From the NCBI RefSeq assembly GCF_017254915.1, contig NZ_JAFKCT010000002.1, forward strand, positions 248,001 through 312,000: a stretch of 64,000 nt of DNA. The letters run 5' to 3'. Below the pieces are notes generated by a model. It saw only the letters and a program-made list of their open reading frames with translations. It made no database searches and was not told where the DNA came from. Each line of letters opens with the position of its first letter. Within the stretch, counting starts at the first letter, position 1. Origin of the DNA: Algoriphagus oliviformis. GTDB lineage: Bacteria; Bacteroidota; Bacteroidia; Cytophagales; Cyclobacteriaceae. Below are positions 44,177 to 54,000 of this stretch, in pieces. A program made the translations under genes and the position numbers.

Positions 44177-46096
44177 TTGAAGAAGTTTCTCCTCTTTGCC
44201 TTGCTATTGCCCTTGGCTTTTGCCTGCGGCCTGTCCAAGCCGGATTCGGCCGTCGAGTTTCCAAAACTGATATCCGAGGGCATGGTAGTCCAGCGAGACC
44301 GATCCATCAAGATCTGGGGGAGGGGAATTCCCAAAGAGAAAATCCGGGCAAGCCTGGCTGGGGCAATCGGCAGTACGCAGGTATTGCCCGACAGTACTTG
44401 GATCGTGCAGCTGCCTCCTTTGCCAGCCGGCGGCCCTTACGAACTCGTGGTGAATGTCCAGACTGTCAAGGATGTCTATATCGGCGACGTATGGCTAGCC
44501 GGAGGCCAGTCCAATATGGAATGGCCCCTGAAGTCGGGCGTGATCGGTGCGCAGGAGGAATTTGCCAAGGCGGACTTTTCTTCGATCCGCTTCTTCAAGG
44601 TCGCCAAAGACTATAGCGTGGACGAAAAGACGGATGTCTCCGAGGGGCAATGGAAAGTAGCCAACTCGGAAAACCTGCCGGATTTTTCCGCAGTAGCCTG
44701 GTTTTTTGCCAAGAAAAACCATCTGGAAAAAGGCGTGCCTGTGGGCGTCATCGAGTCCAATTGGGGCGGGACTCCAGCGGAGGGATGGACGGAGACCGAG
44801 GTTCTCGCTGGAATAGCTGAGCGATCCTATACCAAGGAAGCCAACGAGCTGCTGGAGCAGGCCGAGAAATGGAGGGAGATTTTGGCGGAAAACCAAAGGC
44901 GACAAATTCTCCGCGACAGCCTGATCGGGCAGCCGGACTCGGCCAAGGCCCGCACCGTGGCTTCCCTCGAATACAACGACGCCTCTTGGAGGTCAATCAG
45001 CCTCCCGGCCGCCAATCCCCTCGAACACATCGCTTGGGTGAGAAAACGCTTCAACCTTGCCACAACCGAAAATGTCGTCCTCACGCTGCCGGACGTGCAG
45101 CAGATGGCCTACTTCTATGTGAACGGAACCTTAGTCCATCACCGGGACTGGGGGGCATCGATGCCTGAGGTGGAGATTCCCTCAGAAATTCTCAACAAAG
45201 GCCAAAACGTGTTGACCATCCGAGCGGTAAACGGCTGGAACAACAAGCCACAGGTCGGCTCAAAGGATCAGATGTACATCACGCAGGAGGGCAAAAAAGT
45301 CAATCTGGAGGGTACTTGGACGTATTCCAACGATCAAGTCGAACCTCGGGTGCCAGTGGTGGAATACCACAACTGGAGACCTGGGTTTATGTTCAATGCG
45401 ATGATCGCCCCTTTGACGAACTACACCATCCGCGGGGTCATCTGGTATCAGGGCGAGAGCAATGCCGGCAGGGCCGAGGAGTATAGGGAGCTTTTTGGCA
45501 CTATGATCACCAACTGGCGAACGCGATGGAAGGCGGAGAAAATGCCCTTTCTTTTTGTCCAGCTGGCCAACTTCATGGAGCGGAAGCAAGTGCAGCCCGA
45601 AAGCAACTGGGCTCACCTGAGGGATGCCCAAACGCAGACCCTGGAGCTGCCGGCTACCGGAATGGCGACTATCATCGACATAGGCGAGGAGACGGACATC
45701 CATCCGCGAAACAAAAAAGACGTGGGCGAGCGGCTTTGGCTGCAGGCAAAAAAGGTGGCTTTTGGTGAGGATATCCTCGCTTCCGGACCGGTATTCAAGG
45801 AAGCGAGGCTGCAGGAGGATGGGGTGCTGGTGACTTTTTCCGAATTAGGCGAAGGCCTGAAGTTGGTGTATGGAGAGGAGGTTTTAGGCTTTGTCGGAGA
45901 GAATGCAGCGGGGAAATTTGAGGCGCTCAAAGGGACTTTGTCAGGCAAAGCCCAAGTGCTCTTGGAATTGCCCCAGGGTTTTGTGCCGGTGGGAATACGC
46001 TATGCCTGGGCCGACAATCCGGAGGTGAATCTGGTGAATAGCCTGGACTTGCCAGCTGTGCCGTTTAAGGCCAGTTTGGAGATGGAGCAGAAATAG
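44177..46096 (+). CDS. SGNH carbohydrate acetylesterase (sialate O-acetylesterase family), lipoprotein, TTG start
   Basis: The frame starts at a TTG that opens directly into a lipoprotein signal (KKFLLFALLLPLAFAC, Cys 17); no ATG fits upstream. The 639-residue protein has a split SGNH hydrolase domain: the nucleophile Ser in AGGQSNMEWPL near 112, the WYQGESNAG block near 421, and a Asp/His region in GEETDIHPRNKKDVGERL near 505. A beta-sandwich insert (about 250-380; RKRFNLATTENVVLTLPDVQQMAYFYVNG) sits within it. Related enzymes in plant-glycan loci remove acetyl groups from xyloglucan or xylan. It is the last gene of the locus on this strand. Confidence 0.88.
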   Translation: MKKFLLFALLLPLAFACGLSKPDSAVEFPKLISEGMVVQRDRSIKIWGRGIPKEKIRASLAGAIGSTQVLPDSTWIVQLPPLPAGGPYELVVNVQTVKDVYIGDVWLAGGQSNMEWPLKSGVIGAQEEFAKADFSSIRFFKVAKDYSVDEKTDVSEGQWKVANSENLPDFSAVAWFFAKKNHLEKGVPVGVIESNWGGTPAEGWTETEVLAGIAERSYTKEANELLEQAEKWREILAENQRRQILRDSLIGQPDSAKARTVASLEYNDASWRSISLPAANPLEHIAWVRKRFNLATTENVVLTLPDVQQMAYFYVNGTLVHHRDWGASMPEVEIPSEILNKGQNVLTIRAVNGWNNKPQVGSKDQMYITQEGKKVNLEGTWTYSNDQVEPRVPVVEYHNWRPGFMFNAMIAPLTNYTIRGVIWYQGESNAGRAEEYRELFGTMITNWRTRWKAEKMPFLFVQLANFMERKQVQPESNWAHLRDAQTQTLELPATGMATIIDIGEETDIHPRNKKDVGERLWLQAKKVAFGEDILASGPVFKEARLQEDGVLVTFSELGEGLKLVYGEEVLGFVGENAAGKFEALKGTLSGKAQVLLELPQGFVPVGIRYAWADNPEVNLVNSLDLPAVPFKASLEMEQK

Positions 46097-46111
46097 CCGG
46101 AAATTGCTTTC

Positions 46112-47179
46112 TCAAAAGGTTCCTTCTGCCAGTTCTTTTGCGCTGGCCATTTCCTCTACCTGTTCCTGAAATTCAGGCCTGGCAGGCACTTTCGCCACAT
46201 TTTCCAAAAAATCTATGGTGCTGAAAAGGACGGTCTGCCAGTCATTGGAAGTGATGGAGGAGGCTATGACGTGGTCGCCGGTATTGGGAAAAGCCTGCTT
46301 GTACTTCAATGCCTCAGGGGTACTGATCTGCTCGTACATTTCCAGCATTTTTGGTACAGACACGACGAAATCCTGCTCCTTTTCATTTTTGTAATAGTAG
46401 CCCAAGAAGAGAGGCTGGGTGATTTTGGAAAAAGTCTCGGGATTCATCTCGCTGTACACCAAAGTGCCCAAGCTGACATAGGCGTTGATATGATAGTCTT
46501 CCGACCAATACGCCTTCTTTTCCCCCGTTCTTTCCTCGTGTAGGACGCTTTTCTTCATGGCGAATTTTTCCATCAAAAACTTAGACCAAGGCTTGAAAAG
46601 TGCGTCCAGTCGCTCGCCTCCATCCCGGATACAGGGAGAATAGAGGACGACAGCCTTGATCTCAGGCTGCTGGCTGGCGAGCAGGAGCGACAAAGCTCCA
46701 CCCATGGACGTACCCACCACGATGACCGAGTCACCGAGGCTTCTGCCGATCTGGTAGGCCTCGCCCACGGCGTCGGCGAGCTTTTGGGCGGAGAGATATT
46801 CCATTCCGTTGTCCCGCTTGATGCCGTGCTCAGGCAGTCTGGTCACGAAGAGGTTGGCTCCGAAATGCTCGCCCAAGAAGCGGTGAATCGGATCGCCCTC
46901 CATAGGGCTGGCCCCAAAGCCGTGGATGTAAACAATGGAGTAGGGGGTTTTCGCTTTGTTGCTGCTGTCAGCCCACTGGATATAGGCTTCGTTCCCAGCT
47001 TTCAGGCCAATGACGGTGTCTTCCCGGTGGCGTACGTACTGGCTCAGTTCGCTGAGACGAGTGGGGACTTCCGGGTAGTGGACGGTGAGGTCTTGTTTTT
47101 CTATCCTTGGGCCGAGCATATAGACGATCACCAAGACAATGGCGGCGGCAAATAATCCCAGAAATATCTTACGGAGCAT
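46112..47179 (-). CDS. Membrane-anchored alpha/beta hydrolase
   Basis: Starting at MLRKIFLGLFAAAIVLVIVYML, a membrane anchor or uncleaved signal, the product has 355 residues. The hydrolase core shows HGFGASPMEGDPIHRF (oxyanion-hole region, near 85), the nucleophile Ser in VVGTSMGGALSLLLA near 155, and later GDHVIASS, whose His is the likely third catalytic residue. Similar proteins are annotated as carboxylesterases or lysophospholipases; the substrate is not known. It is convergent with the acetylesterase gene and stands alone. An upstream ATG at 47212 would add 11 residues. Confidence 0.82.
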   Translation of the reverse strand: MLRKIFLGLFAAAIVLVIVYMLGPRIEKQDLTVHYPEVPTRLSELSQYVRHREDTVIGLKAGNEAYIQWADSSNKAKTPYSIVYIHGFGASPMEGDPIHRFLGEHFGANLFVTRLPEHGIKRDNGMEYLSAQKLADAVGEAYQIGRSLGDSVIVVGTSMGGALSLLLASQQPEIKAVVLYSPCIRDGGERLDALFKPWSKFLMEKFAMKKSVLHEERTGEKKAYWSEDYHINAYVSLGTLVYSEMNPETFSKITQPLFLGYYYKNEKEQDFVVSVPKMLEMYEQISTPEALKYKQAFPNTGDHVIASSITSNDWQTVLFSTIDFLENVAKVPARPEFQEQVEEMASAKELAEGTF

Positions 47180-47374
47180 AAAAATCAGCGGATTTAGACT
47201 TGTGCGAAACAACAGCCATGGGCATTTGCCTAGCTGGGGTCAAAAATAGAGCTTTTCTCCTTCGAAGCTCCAAATCAGGAATCTGAAAGTTTGAAAGTAA
47301 ATTCCTTTTGACGGGAGACTTTTCATCCCGTCAGCATGGGGAGCTTGGTTGTATTCCCTCCGTGTCTATAAATG

Positions 47375-47410
47375 AAAACAGCCACCTTAGATATCCAAGG
47401 TGGCTGTTTT
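47375..47410. terminator. Bidirectional intrinsic terminator after accC
   Basis: AAAACAGCCACCTT pairs perfectly with AAGGTGGCTGTTTT (14 bp) across the 8-nt loop AGATATCC. It lies 15 bp past the accC stop on the minus strand. Confidence 0.8.
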
Positions 47411-47424
47411 TTAAACTTTTACGG

Positions 47425-48774
47425 TCAGGCTTTCACTACGGAGAAGTCAAAAGTCTCCAAAAACTTGGTTGTGAAGTTGCCTTCCTTGAACTGTTCGTTT
47501 TCCAACAGGGCGATATGGAAAGGAATCGTGGTCTTAATACCATCGATCACAAACTCCTCCAAGGCACGCTTCATCCGCACGATCACTTCCTCTCTAGACT
47601 GCCCGCTGACGATGAGCTTGGCGATCATGGAGTCGTAGTTTGGTGGGATCACGTAGCCAGCGTACACGTGTGAATCCACGCGTACACCACGTCCACCGGG
47701 GATATGGAGGTTTTGGATCTTGCCTGGGCTAGGTCTGAAGCCGTGAGCCACGTCCTCGGCGTTGATTCTACATTCCATGGCGTAGAGCTTTGGAAAATAG
47801 TTTCTTCCCGAGATAGTTTCGCCAGCTGCGACTTTGATCTGTTCCTTGATGAGGTCAAAATCAGTCACTTCCTCCGTGATGGGATGCTCCACCTGAATTC
47901 GGGTGTTCATCTCCATGAAGTAGAAGTTGCGATTTTTGTCCACCAAGAATTCTATCGTTCCGGCACCTTCATAGCCAATGGCCTCGGCACCTTTGATGGC
48001 GGCTTTGCCCATCGCATCGCGGAGCTCGTCGGTGATGAATGGGGAAGGGGTCTCTTCCACCAGCTTTTGGTGTCTGCGCTGGATAGAGCAATCGCGCTCG
48101 GAGAGGTGGCAAGCTCTGCCGGTCTTGTCGCCGACTACTTGGATCTCGATGTGGCGTGGCTCTTCCACGAATTTTTCGAGGTAGAGTCCGTCGTTGCCAA
48201 AGGCCGCTCCGGACTCCATTTTCGCATCGTCCCAGGCTTTCTTGAATTCCTTGTCTTCCTTGACGATTCGCATGCCTCGACCACCGCCACCGGCAGTAGC
48301 CTTGAGGATGACGGGGTAGCCCATTTGGTTGGCGATCTTCAGGCCTTGCTCGATGGAGTCGAGCAGTCCGTCTGAGCCCGGAATGGTAGGCACGCCAGCG
48401 GCCTTCATGGTAGCTTTTGCGGTAGCCTTGTCACCCATCTTCGCAATCATGTCTGGAGAGGCGCCGATGAATTTGATGCCATATTCCTCACAGATTCTGG
48501 AAAACTCCGCGTTTTCGGAGAGGAATCCATATCCGGGGTGGATGGCGTCCGCATTGGTGATCTCGGCTGCGGCGATGATTCTGGGTATATTCAGGTAGGA
48601 CTCGCGGCTGGGAGCTGGTCCGATGCAGACAGCCTCGTCGGCAAATCGCACGTGCAAGCTGTCCTTGTCCGCAGTGGAGTATACGGCTACGGTTTTGATC
48701 CCCATCTCCTTGCAGGTGCGGATCACGCGAAGCGCAATTTCTCCTCTGTTAGCAATCAATATCTTGTTAAACAC
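47425..48774 (-). CDS. accC: Acetyl-CoA carboxylase, biotin carboxylase subunit
   Basis: The 449-residue protein is a standard biotin carboxylase. It has the N-terminal [20 protein letters not shown], an ATP-grasp domain with the glycine loop GGGGRGMR near 165, [15 protein letters not shown] near 236 and the catalytic [15 protein letters not shown] near 288, then a C-terminal domain. It carboxylates the biotin on AccB with ATP and bicarbonate, the first half reaction of malonyl-CoA synthesis. It follows accB at 25 bp and ends the cluster. Confidence 0.96.
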   Translation of the reverse strand: MFNKILIANRGEIALRVIRTCKEMGIKTVAVYSTADKDSLHVRFADEAVCIGPAPSRESYLNIPRIIAAAEITNADAIHPGYGFLSENAEFSRICEEYGIKFIGASPDMIAKMGDKATAKATMKAAGVPTIPGSDGLLDSIEQGLKIANQMGYPVILKATAGGGGRGMRIVKEDKEFKKAWDDAKMESGAAFGNDGLYLEKFVEEPRHIEIQVVGDKTGRACHLSERDCSIQRRHQKLVEETPSPFITDELRDAMGKAAIKGAEAIGYEGAGTIEFLVDKNRNFYFMEMNTRIQVEHPITEEVTDFDLIKEQIKVAAGETISGRNYFPKLYAMECRINAEDVAHGFRPSPGKIQNLHIPGGRGVRVDSHVYAGYVIPPNYDSMIAKLIVSGQSREEVIVRMKRALEEFVIDGIKTTIPFHIALLENEQFKEGNFTTKFLETFDFSVVKA

Positions 48775-48799
48775 GGTCTTGTCTTGTTTAGTGAAAAAA

Positions 48800-49273
48800 T
48801 CAACCTGCTGGATCTACCAGGAACAAAGGCTGATCGTACTCTACCGGGGTGGCGTTGGACACGAGGATTTTCACGATTTTGCCTGACACCTCGGATTCGA
48901 TCTCGTTGAAGAGCTTCATCGCTTCGATGATGCAGACGGTTTGTCCCGCTTTCACGGAGGCACCCTCGCTCACGAAGGCCGGAGAGTCGGGGTTTGGAGT
49001 GAGGTAGAACGTACCGATCATCGGGGACTTGATCTCTACCAGATTGGAAGGGGTGGCGGCTGGCGCTGCTGCCGGAGCGGCGGCCGGAGCTGGAGCGGCT
49101 GCTACCGGGGCAGGAGCCGGCGCGGCAGCCACAGGTGCGGCAGCGTGCACGACCTGTGCGCTTTCAGCGTATTTTTTGATGGAAAGTTCGAATTCCTCGG
49201 TCTTGATTTTGACCTCTGCCAGGCCGGAATTGGAGATGTAGTCGATCAATTCCTGGATCTCTTTAGCTTTCAT
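48800..49273 (-). CDS. accB: Acetyl-CoA carboxylase biotin carboxyl carrier protein
   Basis: The start at [18 protein letters not shown] is the usual one and gives 157 residues; a further in-frame ATG 33 bp upstream ([11 protein letters not shown], 49306) is an alternative. An Ala/Pro-rich flexible linker (about 55-85) joins the N-terminal part to the biotinyl domain, with the biotin-bearing Lys in the classic [11 protein letters not shown] motif. The domain ends in [15 protein letters not shown]. It carries the carboxybiotin between AccC and the transferase, which is not encoded here. Confidence 0.95.
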   Translation of the reverse strand: MKAKEIQELIDYISNSGLAEVKIKTEEFELSIKKYAESAQVVHAAAPVAAAPAPAPVAAAPAPAAAPAAAPAATPSNLVEIKSPMIGTFYLTPNPDSPAFVSEGASVKAGQTVCIIEAMKLFNEIESEVSGKIVKILVSNATPVEYDQPLFLVDPAG

Positions 49274-49318
49274 AGGGTTCTTTTTTGGTACAATGTCTTG
49301 AGACATTTTGGTTTGGGT

Positions 49319-49359
49319 TAAAACAGAAAAGCTGCATAATTTAAACAAATCGTGCAGCT
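49319..49359 (-). terminator. Weak terminator or attenuator between efp and accB
   Basis: On the minus strand AGCTGCA (49359-49353) pairs with TGCAGCT (49336-49330), followed by TTTTCTGTTTT. The stem is 7 bp with a 16-nt loop, so termination is probably partial. Confidence 0.45.
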
Positions 49360-49367
49360 ATTAATAG

Positions 49368-49931
49368 TTATTTTACTCTTTCTGAATACGAGCCGTCCCG
49401 GGTGTCCACCTTGATCATGATGTCCTGGTCGACGAAAAGCGGCACCATCACGGTAGCTCCGGTCTCCACGATGGCAGGCTTTAGGGCGTTGGTTGCGGTG
49501 TCGCCTTTGATGCCAGGCTCGGTGTAGGTGATCATCAGCTCCACGAAGGGAGGAAGCTCTACGGACAGGGGAGTCTCGTTTTCGGCATGGACGAGGATGT
49601 CCACCAGTTGCCCATCCTTCAGGAGGTTTGGCCTTTCGATCAGGCGCTCCTCGAGGGACATCTGCTCAAAAGTCTCCGTGTCCATGAAGTTGTACCCCAT
49701 GTCGTCCTTGTAGAGGAACTGGTGCGGTCTTTTTTCCACGCGGGCGGTGACTACTTTTTCACCGGCGTTGAAGGTTTTTTCCAAAGTCTTGCCGGTTCTC
49801 AGGCCTTTCAGCTTGGTACGCACGAAGGCTGCTCCTTTACCTGGTTTTACGTGCTGGAATTCGACGATCGAAAAGATGTCGTTGTTCATCTCCAGACAGA
49901 GTCCATTCTTAAAATCCGCAGTACTTGCCAT
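49368..49931 (-). CDS. efp: Translation elongation factor P
   Basis: The 187-residue protein has the three-domain EF-P layout: [44 protein letters not shown] at the N-terminus with the modifiable loop Lys in KPGKGAAF near residue 32-34, the OB domain from about 65 ([17 protein letters not shown]), and the C-terminal signature region ending in [16 protein letters not shown] relieves ribosome stalling at polyproline. It lies between fabH and accB as usual in Bacteroidota. No lysine-modification enzyme is adjacent. Confidence 0.96.
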   Translation of the reverse strand: MASTADFKNGLCLEMNNDIFSIVEFQHVKPGKGAAFVRTKLKGLRTGKTLEKTFNAGEKVVTARVEKRPHQFLYKDDMGYNFMDTETFEQMSLEERLIERPNLLKDGQLVDILVHAENETPLSVELPPFVELMITYTEPGIKGDTATNALKPAIVETGATVMVPLFVDQDIMIKVDTRDGSYSERVK

Positions 49932-49955
49932 AATATTGAGTTTTGTTCTGTTTGA

Positions 49956-50954
49956 TTATTTTGGATCGTAGCCCCACTTCAGGTAGATGGAGCCCCAGGT
50001 GAAGCCTCCGCCGAATGCGGCCAGGATGAGGTTGTCCCCTTTTTTCAGCTGGCTCTCATACTCCCAAAGGCAAAGCGGGATCGTGCCGGCGGTGGTGTTG
50101 CCGTAGCGCTCGATGTTCATCATCACCTTGTCGGATCCGACTCCCATGCGGTTGGCGGTGGCGTCGATGATGCGTTTGTTGGCTTGGTGAGGCACCAGCC
50201 AGGCGATGTCGTCGCCAGTGAGGCCGTTTCTTTCCATCACCTCAGCACTTACGTCTGCCATGTTCGTCACGGCAAATTTGAAGACGGTAGAGCCCTCCTG
50301 GTAGGCAAAGTGCTCGCGTGCGGCCAAGGTCTCTGCCGTGGCCGGCTTGCGGCTTCCGCCTGCCTTCATGTGCAGATAGGGAGCACCGGCGCCGTCGGAC
50401 TTGAGGATGGAGTCCATCACTCCCAGCTCCTCGGTGGTAGGCTCGAGCAGGACAGCTCCCGCCCCGTCACCAAATAGGATGCAGGTGGTGCGGTCTTGAT
50501 AGTCTACGATGGAGGACATCTTGTCCGCACCGATGACGATTACTTTCTTGTGGGTACCGCTTTGGATGAACTGGGCGCCGAGCTGCAGGGCGTATAGAAA
50601 ACCGGAGCAGGCCGCGCTGATGTCAAAGCTGTAGGATTTTTTCGCCCCCACCATATCGGCGATGATGTTGGCAGAGGAGGGGAAAGGCATGTCCGGGGTG
50701 ACGGTGGCACAGATGATCAGCTCGATATCCATCGGGTCGGTCCCTGTTTTTTCCAAAAGCCCTTTCACCGCGGCAGCTCCCATGACGGAAGTGCCTTGGT
50801 TTTCACCTTTGAGGATTCTTCTTTCCTTGATGCCAGTACGGGAGACGATCCATTCGTCATTGGTCTCGACGAGGGTTTCAAGCTCCTGGTTTGTCAGCCG
50901 GTACTCGGGCACGTAGCCTTCTATGCCGGTGATCATGGCTCTTATTTTGTCCAT
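49956..50954 (-). CDS. fabH: 3-oxoacyl-ACP synthase III (beta-ketoacyl-ACP synthase III)
   Basis: The start is placed at [22 protein letters not shown], giving 332 residues; the frame is open further upstream without protein character. Catalytic residues are visible: Cys in [13 protein letters not shown] near 117, His in [11 protein letters not shown] near 255 and Asn in [13 protein letters not shown] near 285. It condenses acetyl-CoA with malonyl-ACP to start fatty acid synthesis. It lies 24 bp upstream of efp, in one transcript. Confidence 0.95.
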   Translation of the reverse strand: MDKIRAMITGIEGYVPEYRLTNQELETLVETNDEWIVSRTGIKERRILKGENQGTSVMGAAAVKGLLEKTGTDPMDIELIICATVTPDMPFPSSANIIADMVGAKKSYSFDISAACSGFLYALQLGAQFIQSGTHKKVIVIGADKMSSIVDYQDRTTCILFGDGAGAVLLEPTTEELGVMDSILKSDGAGAPYLHMKAGGSRKPATAETLAAREHFAYQEGSTVFKFAVTNMADVSAEVMERNGLTGDDIAWLVPHQANKRIIDATANRMGVGSDKVMMNIERYGNTTAGTIPLCLWEYESQLKKGDNLILAAFGGGFTWGSIYLKWGYDPK

Positions 50955-51124
50955 TTGTATAGGTTTAATTGGAGCAGGAATAGGTATAGATGCCCCAAAA
51001 TGGGTTGTTTGTATTTCAGGCATTGCCTGGGGAAGGCCAAAAATAGCACAATGGCATCTGACCACCAAAACCAAAGCGTCCACATTGGATGAAGTCGCTG
51101 CAAGTCAGTTCTTTTGAGTTTGGC

Positions 51125-51163
51125 AAAAACAAAAAATCCACCCCTTTTTTGGAGTGGATTTGT
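51125..51163 (-). terminator. Intrinsic terminator between rpmF and fabH
   Basis: On the minus strand AAATCCAC (51161-51154) pairs with GTGGATTT (51141-51134), with further G-C pairing inside and one mismatch, followed by TTTTTTGTTTTTG. It lies about 25 bp past the rpmF stop and suggests that fabH starts a separate transcript. Confidence 0.65.
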
Positions 51164-51185
51164 AGCTGTCGAATCTAACGAGCGA

Positions 51186-51377
51186 TTAGGCTCTTACTTC
51201 TTTTTCGATGATCACCTGTCCTTTGTAGTAAAGCTTGCCATCAAGCCAGAAAGCTCTGTGAGGCAGGTGCATTTCGCCGGTAGTTGGGCATTTCGCCAAT
51301 CCCGGAGCTTCCAGTTTGTAGTGAGTTCTTCTTTTATCTCTTCTGGTTTTCGAAATTTTGCGTTTAGGATGTGCCAT
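51186..51377 (-). CDS. rpmF: 50S ribosomal protein L32
   Basis: The 63-residue product is the normal length and begins [22 protein letters not shown], the standard L32 N-terminus, with [18 protein letters not shown] after it. Only one Cys is seen, so this is a form without the four-Cys zinc ribbon. It follows the yceD gene by 12 bp, the widely conserved arrangement. Confidence 0.97.
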   Translation of the reverse strand: MAHPKRKISKTRRDKRRTHYKLEAPGLAKCPTTGEMHLPHRAFWLDGKLYYKGQVIIEKEVRA

Positions 51378-51389
51378 TTTATGCGTGGT

Positions 51390-51968
51390 TTATGATTGTT
51401 CTTTGTTTTTTAACTTCATTAATTGTTCCCATCGGGGATCGACCGGCTTGGGCTCCTCTCCAGTTTCCTGGGCTTCGTCCTCGGCTTCCTCATCCAGCTC
51501 GTCGTCGATGTACACGTATCCTCCGTCTGCCTCCAAGTCCTCGTCATCCAGCTCATTGACATAGTCTGGATGGATTTTCTTGGCGGGCAGTGCCAGCAGG
51601 ATAAACTCGTAGATGAGCTGGGCGACGTTGATCGAGGGGGTGTCCCGGGTGATCATGTACACGTTTTCATCTATCTCCTGCTCTACAGCGCCGTACTTGT
51701 AGATCATCTTTTCGGAAAAATCCAGCGGATGGTCAAACAGCTCCAGGCTGCGGTCGCAGGTCAGTTGTACAGTACCTTGGATATGGAAGGTGAGCTCGAT
51801 GACGTTGGCTCCCTTGTCCATGATGACCCGTGTGGTCAGCTTGCCTTTTCGGACTATCTCGTTGTCTTCGAAGTTTTGGAAAAAGGAATCCCCAATTTCA
51901 AAGTCGATTTCGTGCTTTCCTTCTTTGAACTTAATTACCTCAATATCAAAGCTTTTCCAGAATTTCAC
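51390..51968 (-). CDS. YceD/DUF177-family protein, GTG start
   Basis: The 192-residue protein starts at a GTG (MKFWKSFDIEVIKFKEG). It has the DUF177 pattern, with CDRSLELFDHPLDF near 73, a very acidic segment (about 140-170; ELDDEDLEADGG...DDELDEEAEDEAQ) and the C-terminal DPRWEQLMKLK block. Family members are encoded next to rpmF and are linked to 23S rRNA accumulation. Only the first cysteine of the usual pair is seen in the middle of the domain. Confidence 0.88.
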   Translation of the reverse strand: MKFWKSFDIEVIKFKEGKHEIDFEIGDSFFQNFEDNEIVRKGKLTTRVIMDKGANVIELTFHIQGTVQLTCDRSLELFDHPLDFSEKMIYKYGAVEQEIDENVYMITRDTPSINVAQLIYEFILLALPAKKIHPDYVNELDDEDLEADGGYVYIDDELDEEAEDEAQETGEEPKPVDPRWEQLMKLKNKEQS

Positions 51969-51993
51969 GATTTGTCCTCCCGATTTAAGACCG

Positions 51994-52001
51994 CAAATGT
52001 A
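51994..52001 (-). promoter_or_regulatory. Candidate -7 box of the yceD-rpmF transcript
   Basis: TACATTTG on the minus strand is a perfect TAnnTTTG match about 25 bp before the GTG start of the yceD-like gene. A good -33 TTG at the expected distance is not seen. Confidence 0.45.
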
Positions 52002-52078
52002 GGTATTATTTTAAAATTGCTAAAGCGGATTTTAAAATAATATTTGGTTTTCATGCGGGTTTTTAAAGTTTATCCGAT

Positions 52079-53101
52079 TCAGGCTTCTACTTCCTGTGGT
52101 TCATGCTGTGCGATAATGTCTGCTGCCAGAAGCAAGGCGGCGCGCATGGAGCCTTCGTCGGCCAGATTTTTCCCGGCGATGTTGTAGGCCGTGCCATGGT
52201 CAGGCGAGGTGCGGACCACCGGAAGGCCGGCGGTGAAGTTGACCCCGGAGCTGAAGGCGATGGACTTGAAGGGGATCAGTCCCTGGTCGTGGTACATCGC
52301 GAGCACACCGTCGAATTTTCTCTGGTGCATCATGCCGAAGAAGCCATCCGCAGGGTAGGGGCCAAAGATCAGCTTGTTTTGGTCTTTGAGCTCACGTATG
52401 GCGGGCTTGATGACCTTTTCCTCCTCCTCACCGAGCAGGCCGTCTTCGCCAGCGTGGGGATTGAGGCCCAGGATGGCGATTTTTGGCTTGTTGATCCCAA
52501 AGTCCGTTTCCAGGCTTTTCAGCATGATGTTGGCCTTTTGCTGGATGCGCTCTTTGGTGATGGCTTGGGAGACCTTGGCCAGCGGGATATGGCCGGTGAC
52601 CATGCCCACGCGCAGGGTTTCGTCCACCATCATCATCAAGCTGTCCTTGGCCGATACGGCCTCGGTGATGAATTCGGTATGCCCGATGAATTTGAATTCG
52701 GGGGAATTCAGGTTGTTTTTGTTCAGTGGCGCGGTGACCAAGCCTTTGATTTTGCCTTCTTTCAGGTCGTTGACGGCGGCGGTAAGAGCCTCCAGTGCCA
52801 GCTTTCCCGCTTCGGCAGTCTCGACACCAGGGATGATCTCGGGGCATTCCTCTGCCACGTTGATCACGTTGACCTTGCGGTGGTGCACTTCGTCGAGGCT
52901 CCTGATCTGGATAAAGTTGAAATCCTCCAGGCTCATGTGCTTGCGATAGAAGGACAGGGCCTTGCCATGGCCATAGATCAAGGGGGTGAAAGACTTAAAA
53001 ACGCGGCTATCCGAGAGGGCTCTCAGGGTGACTTCCACACCGATTCCATTGATGTCTCCTATGCTGATTCCCAGGATGGGCCTTTGTTTTTTTGCGTTCA
53101 T
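52079..53101 (-). CDS. pdxA: 4-hydroxythreonine-4-phosphate dehydrogenase
   Basis: The 340-residue protein is a complete PdxA. It opens with ILGISIGDINGIGVEVTLRAL, and carries GLVTAPLNKNNLN near 113, GHTEFITEA near 130, ILGLNPHAGEDGLLGEEE near 209 and MYHDQGLIPFK near 270 with the metal-binding His. It oxidises 4-phosphohydroxy-L-threonine on the way to pyridoxal phosphate. It is divergent from rsmA, whose family it often neighbours. Confidence 0.95.
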   Translation of the reverse strand: MNAKKQRPILGISIGDINGIGVEVTLRALSDSRVFKSFTPLIYGHGKALSFYRKHMSLEDFNFIQIRSLDEVHHRKVNVINVAEECPEIIPGVETAEAGKLALEALTAAVNDLKEGKIKGLVTAPLNKNNLNSPEFKFIGHTEFITEAVSAKDSLMMMVDETLRVGMVTGHIPLAKVSQAITKERIQQKANIMLKSLETDFGINKPKIAILGLNPHAGEDGLLGEEEEKVIKPAIRELKDQNKLIFGPYPADGFFGMMHQRKFDGVLAMYHDQGLIPFKSIAFSSGVNFTAGLPVVRTSPDHGTAYNIAGKNLADEGSMRAALLLAADIIAQHEPQEVEA

Positions 53102-53205
53102 GTTTTGCTCTGCTGAAAATGGGCAGGGGACAAAATTCCCCGACCGTTTTGGAATATTCCCTTAATTTTAGGCTGCAATTTATAAAAATTTATCAGAGCC
53201 TGAGG

Positions 53206-54000
53206 ATGGAAAAAGTCAAACCCAAAAAGCATTTAGGACAGCATTTCCTGACCGATTTGAGCATAGCCGAGCGTATCGCGCAGGCTGTCAAAGGGCACGG
53301 GGGTGTGAACCAGGTGCTGGAGATCGGCCCTGGGATGGGCGTGCTGACTGATTTTCTGCTGAAGAATCCCCAGGAACTCTATCTGATAGACATCGACAAG
53401 GAGAGCATCGCCTACCTGCACCAGAAATACCCCCAGCTCGGCGACCGCATCATCGAGGGAGACTACCTCAAATACGATTCCCATCAGGCACTACCGGAGA
53501 AGTACGCCATAGCGGGGAATTTTCCCTACAACATTTCCTCGCAGATTTTCTTCAAGATCCTGGAGGAGAAAAACCGTGTCACCGAGGTGGTATGCATGCT
53601 CCAAAAGGAAGTCGCCCAGCGCATTGCGTCGCCAAAGGGCAACAAGGATTACGGCATTTTGTCGGTGCTGCTGCAGGCCTGGTATGATATTGATTACTTG
53701 TTTACCGTTCCCCCGGGTGTATTCAACCCGCCTCCCAAGGTCAATTCCGGGGTGATCAGGCTGACCCGCAATTCGGTGGCAAAACTGGATTGTGACGAGC
53801 GGCTGTTTTTTAAGGTCGTCAAGGGAGGCTTTGCTACGAGGAGAAAAACGCTAAGAAACGCGCTCAAGCCTTTCGGACTTTCGGAGGAATTCAAGTCGCA
53901 CCCTATGTTGGACATGCGCGCGGAGCAGCTGGACGTGGCGGATTTTGTGTTTTTGACCCAACAAATCGAAAAATCGCGTGGAGCAAATCAGACAGTTTGA
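53206..54000 (+). CDS. rsmA: 16S rRNA (adenine(1518)-N(6)/adenine(1519)-N(6))-dimethyltransferase
   Basis: The start at MEKVKPKKHLGQHFLTD is typical for the family; the frame upstream to 53092 has no protein character. The 264-residue product shows GQHFLTDLSIAERI, the SAM loop EIGPGMGVLTDFLL near 42, and the catalytic GNFPYNISSQIFFK (NxPY type) near 105, then VPPGVFNPPPKVNSG. It dimethylates two adenines in helix 45 of 16S rRNA. Its last 23 bases overlap mgtE. Confidence 0.95.
   Translation: MEKVKPKKHLGQHFLTDLSIAERIAQAVKGHGGVNQVLEIGPGMGVLTDFLLKNPQELYLIDIDKESIAYLHQKYPQLGDRIIEGDYLKYDSHQALPEKYAIAGNFPYNISSQIFFKILEEKNRVTEVVCMLQKEVAQRIASPKGNKDYGILSVLLQAWYDIDYLFTVPPGVFNPPPKVNSGVIRLTRNSVAKLDCDERLFFKVVKGGFATRRKTLRNALKPFGLSEEFKSHPMLDMRAEQLDVADFVFLTQQIEKSRGANQTV

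Noticed and set aside
52103-53116. A 337-codon plus-strand frame opposite pdxA
   Set aside because: Runs exactly antisense to a full-length PdxA with intact active-site motifs.
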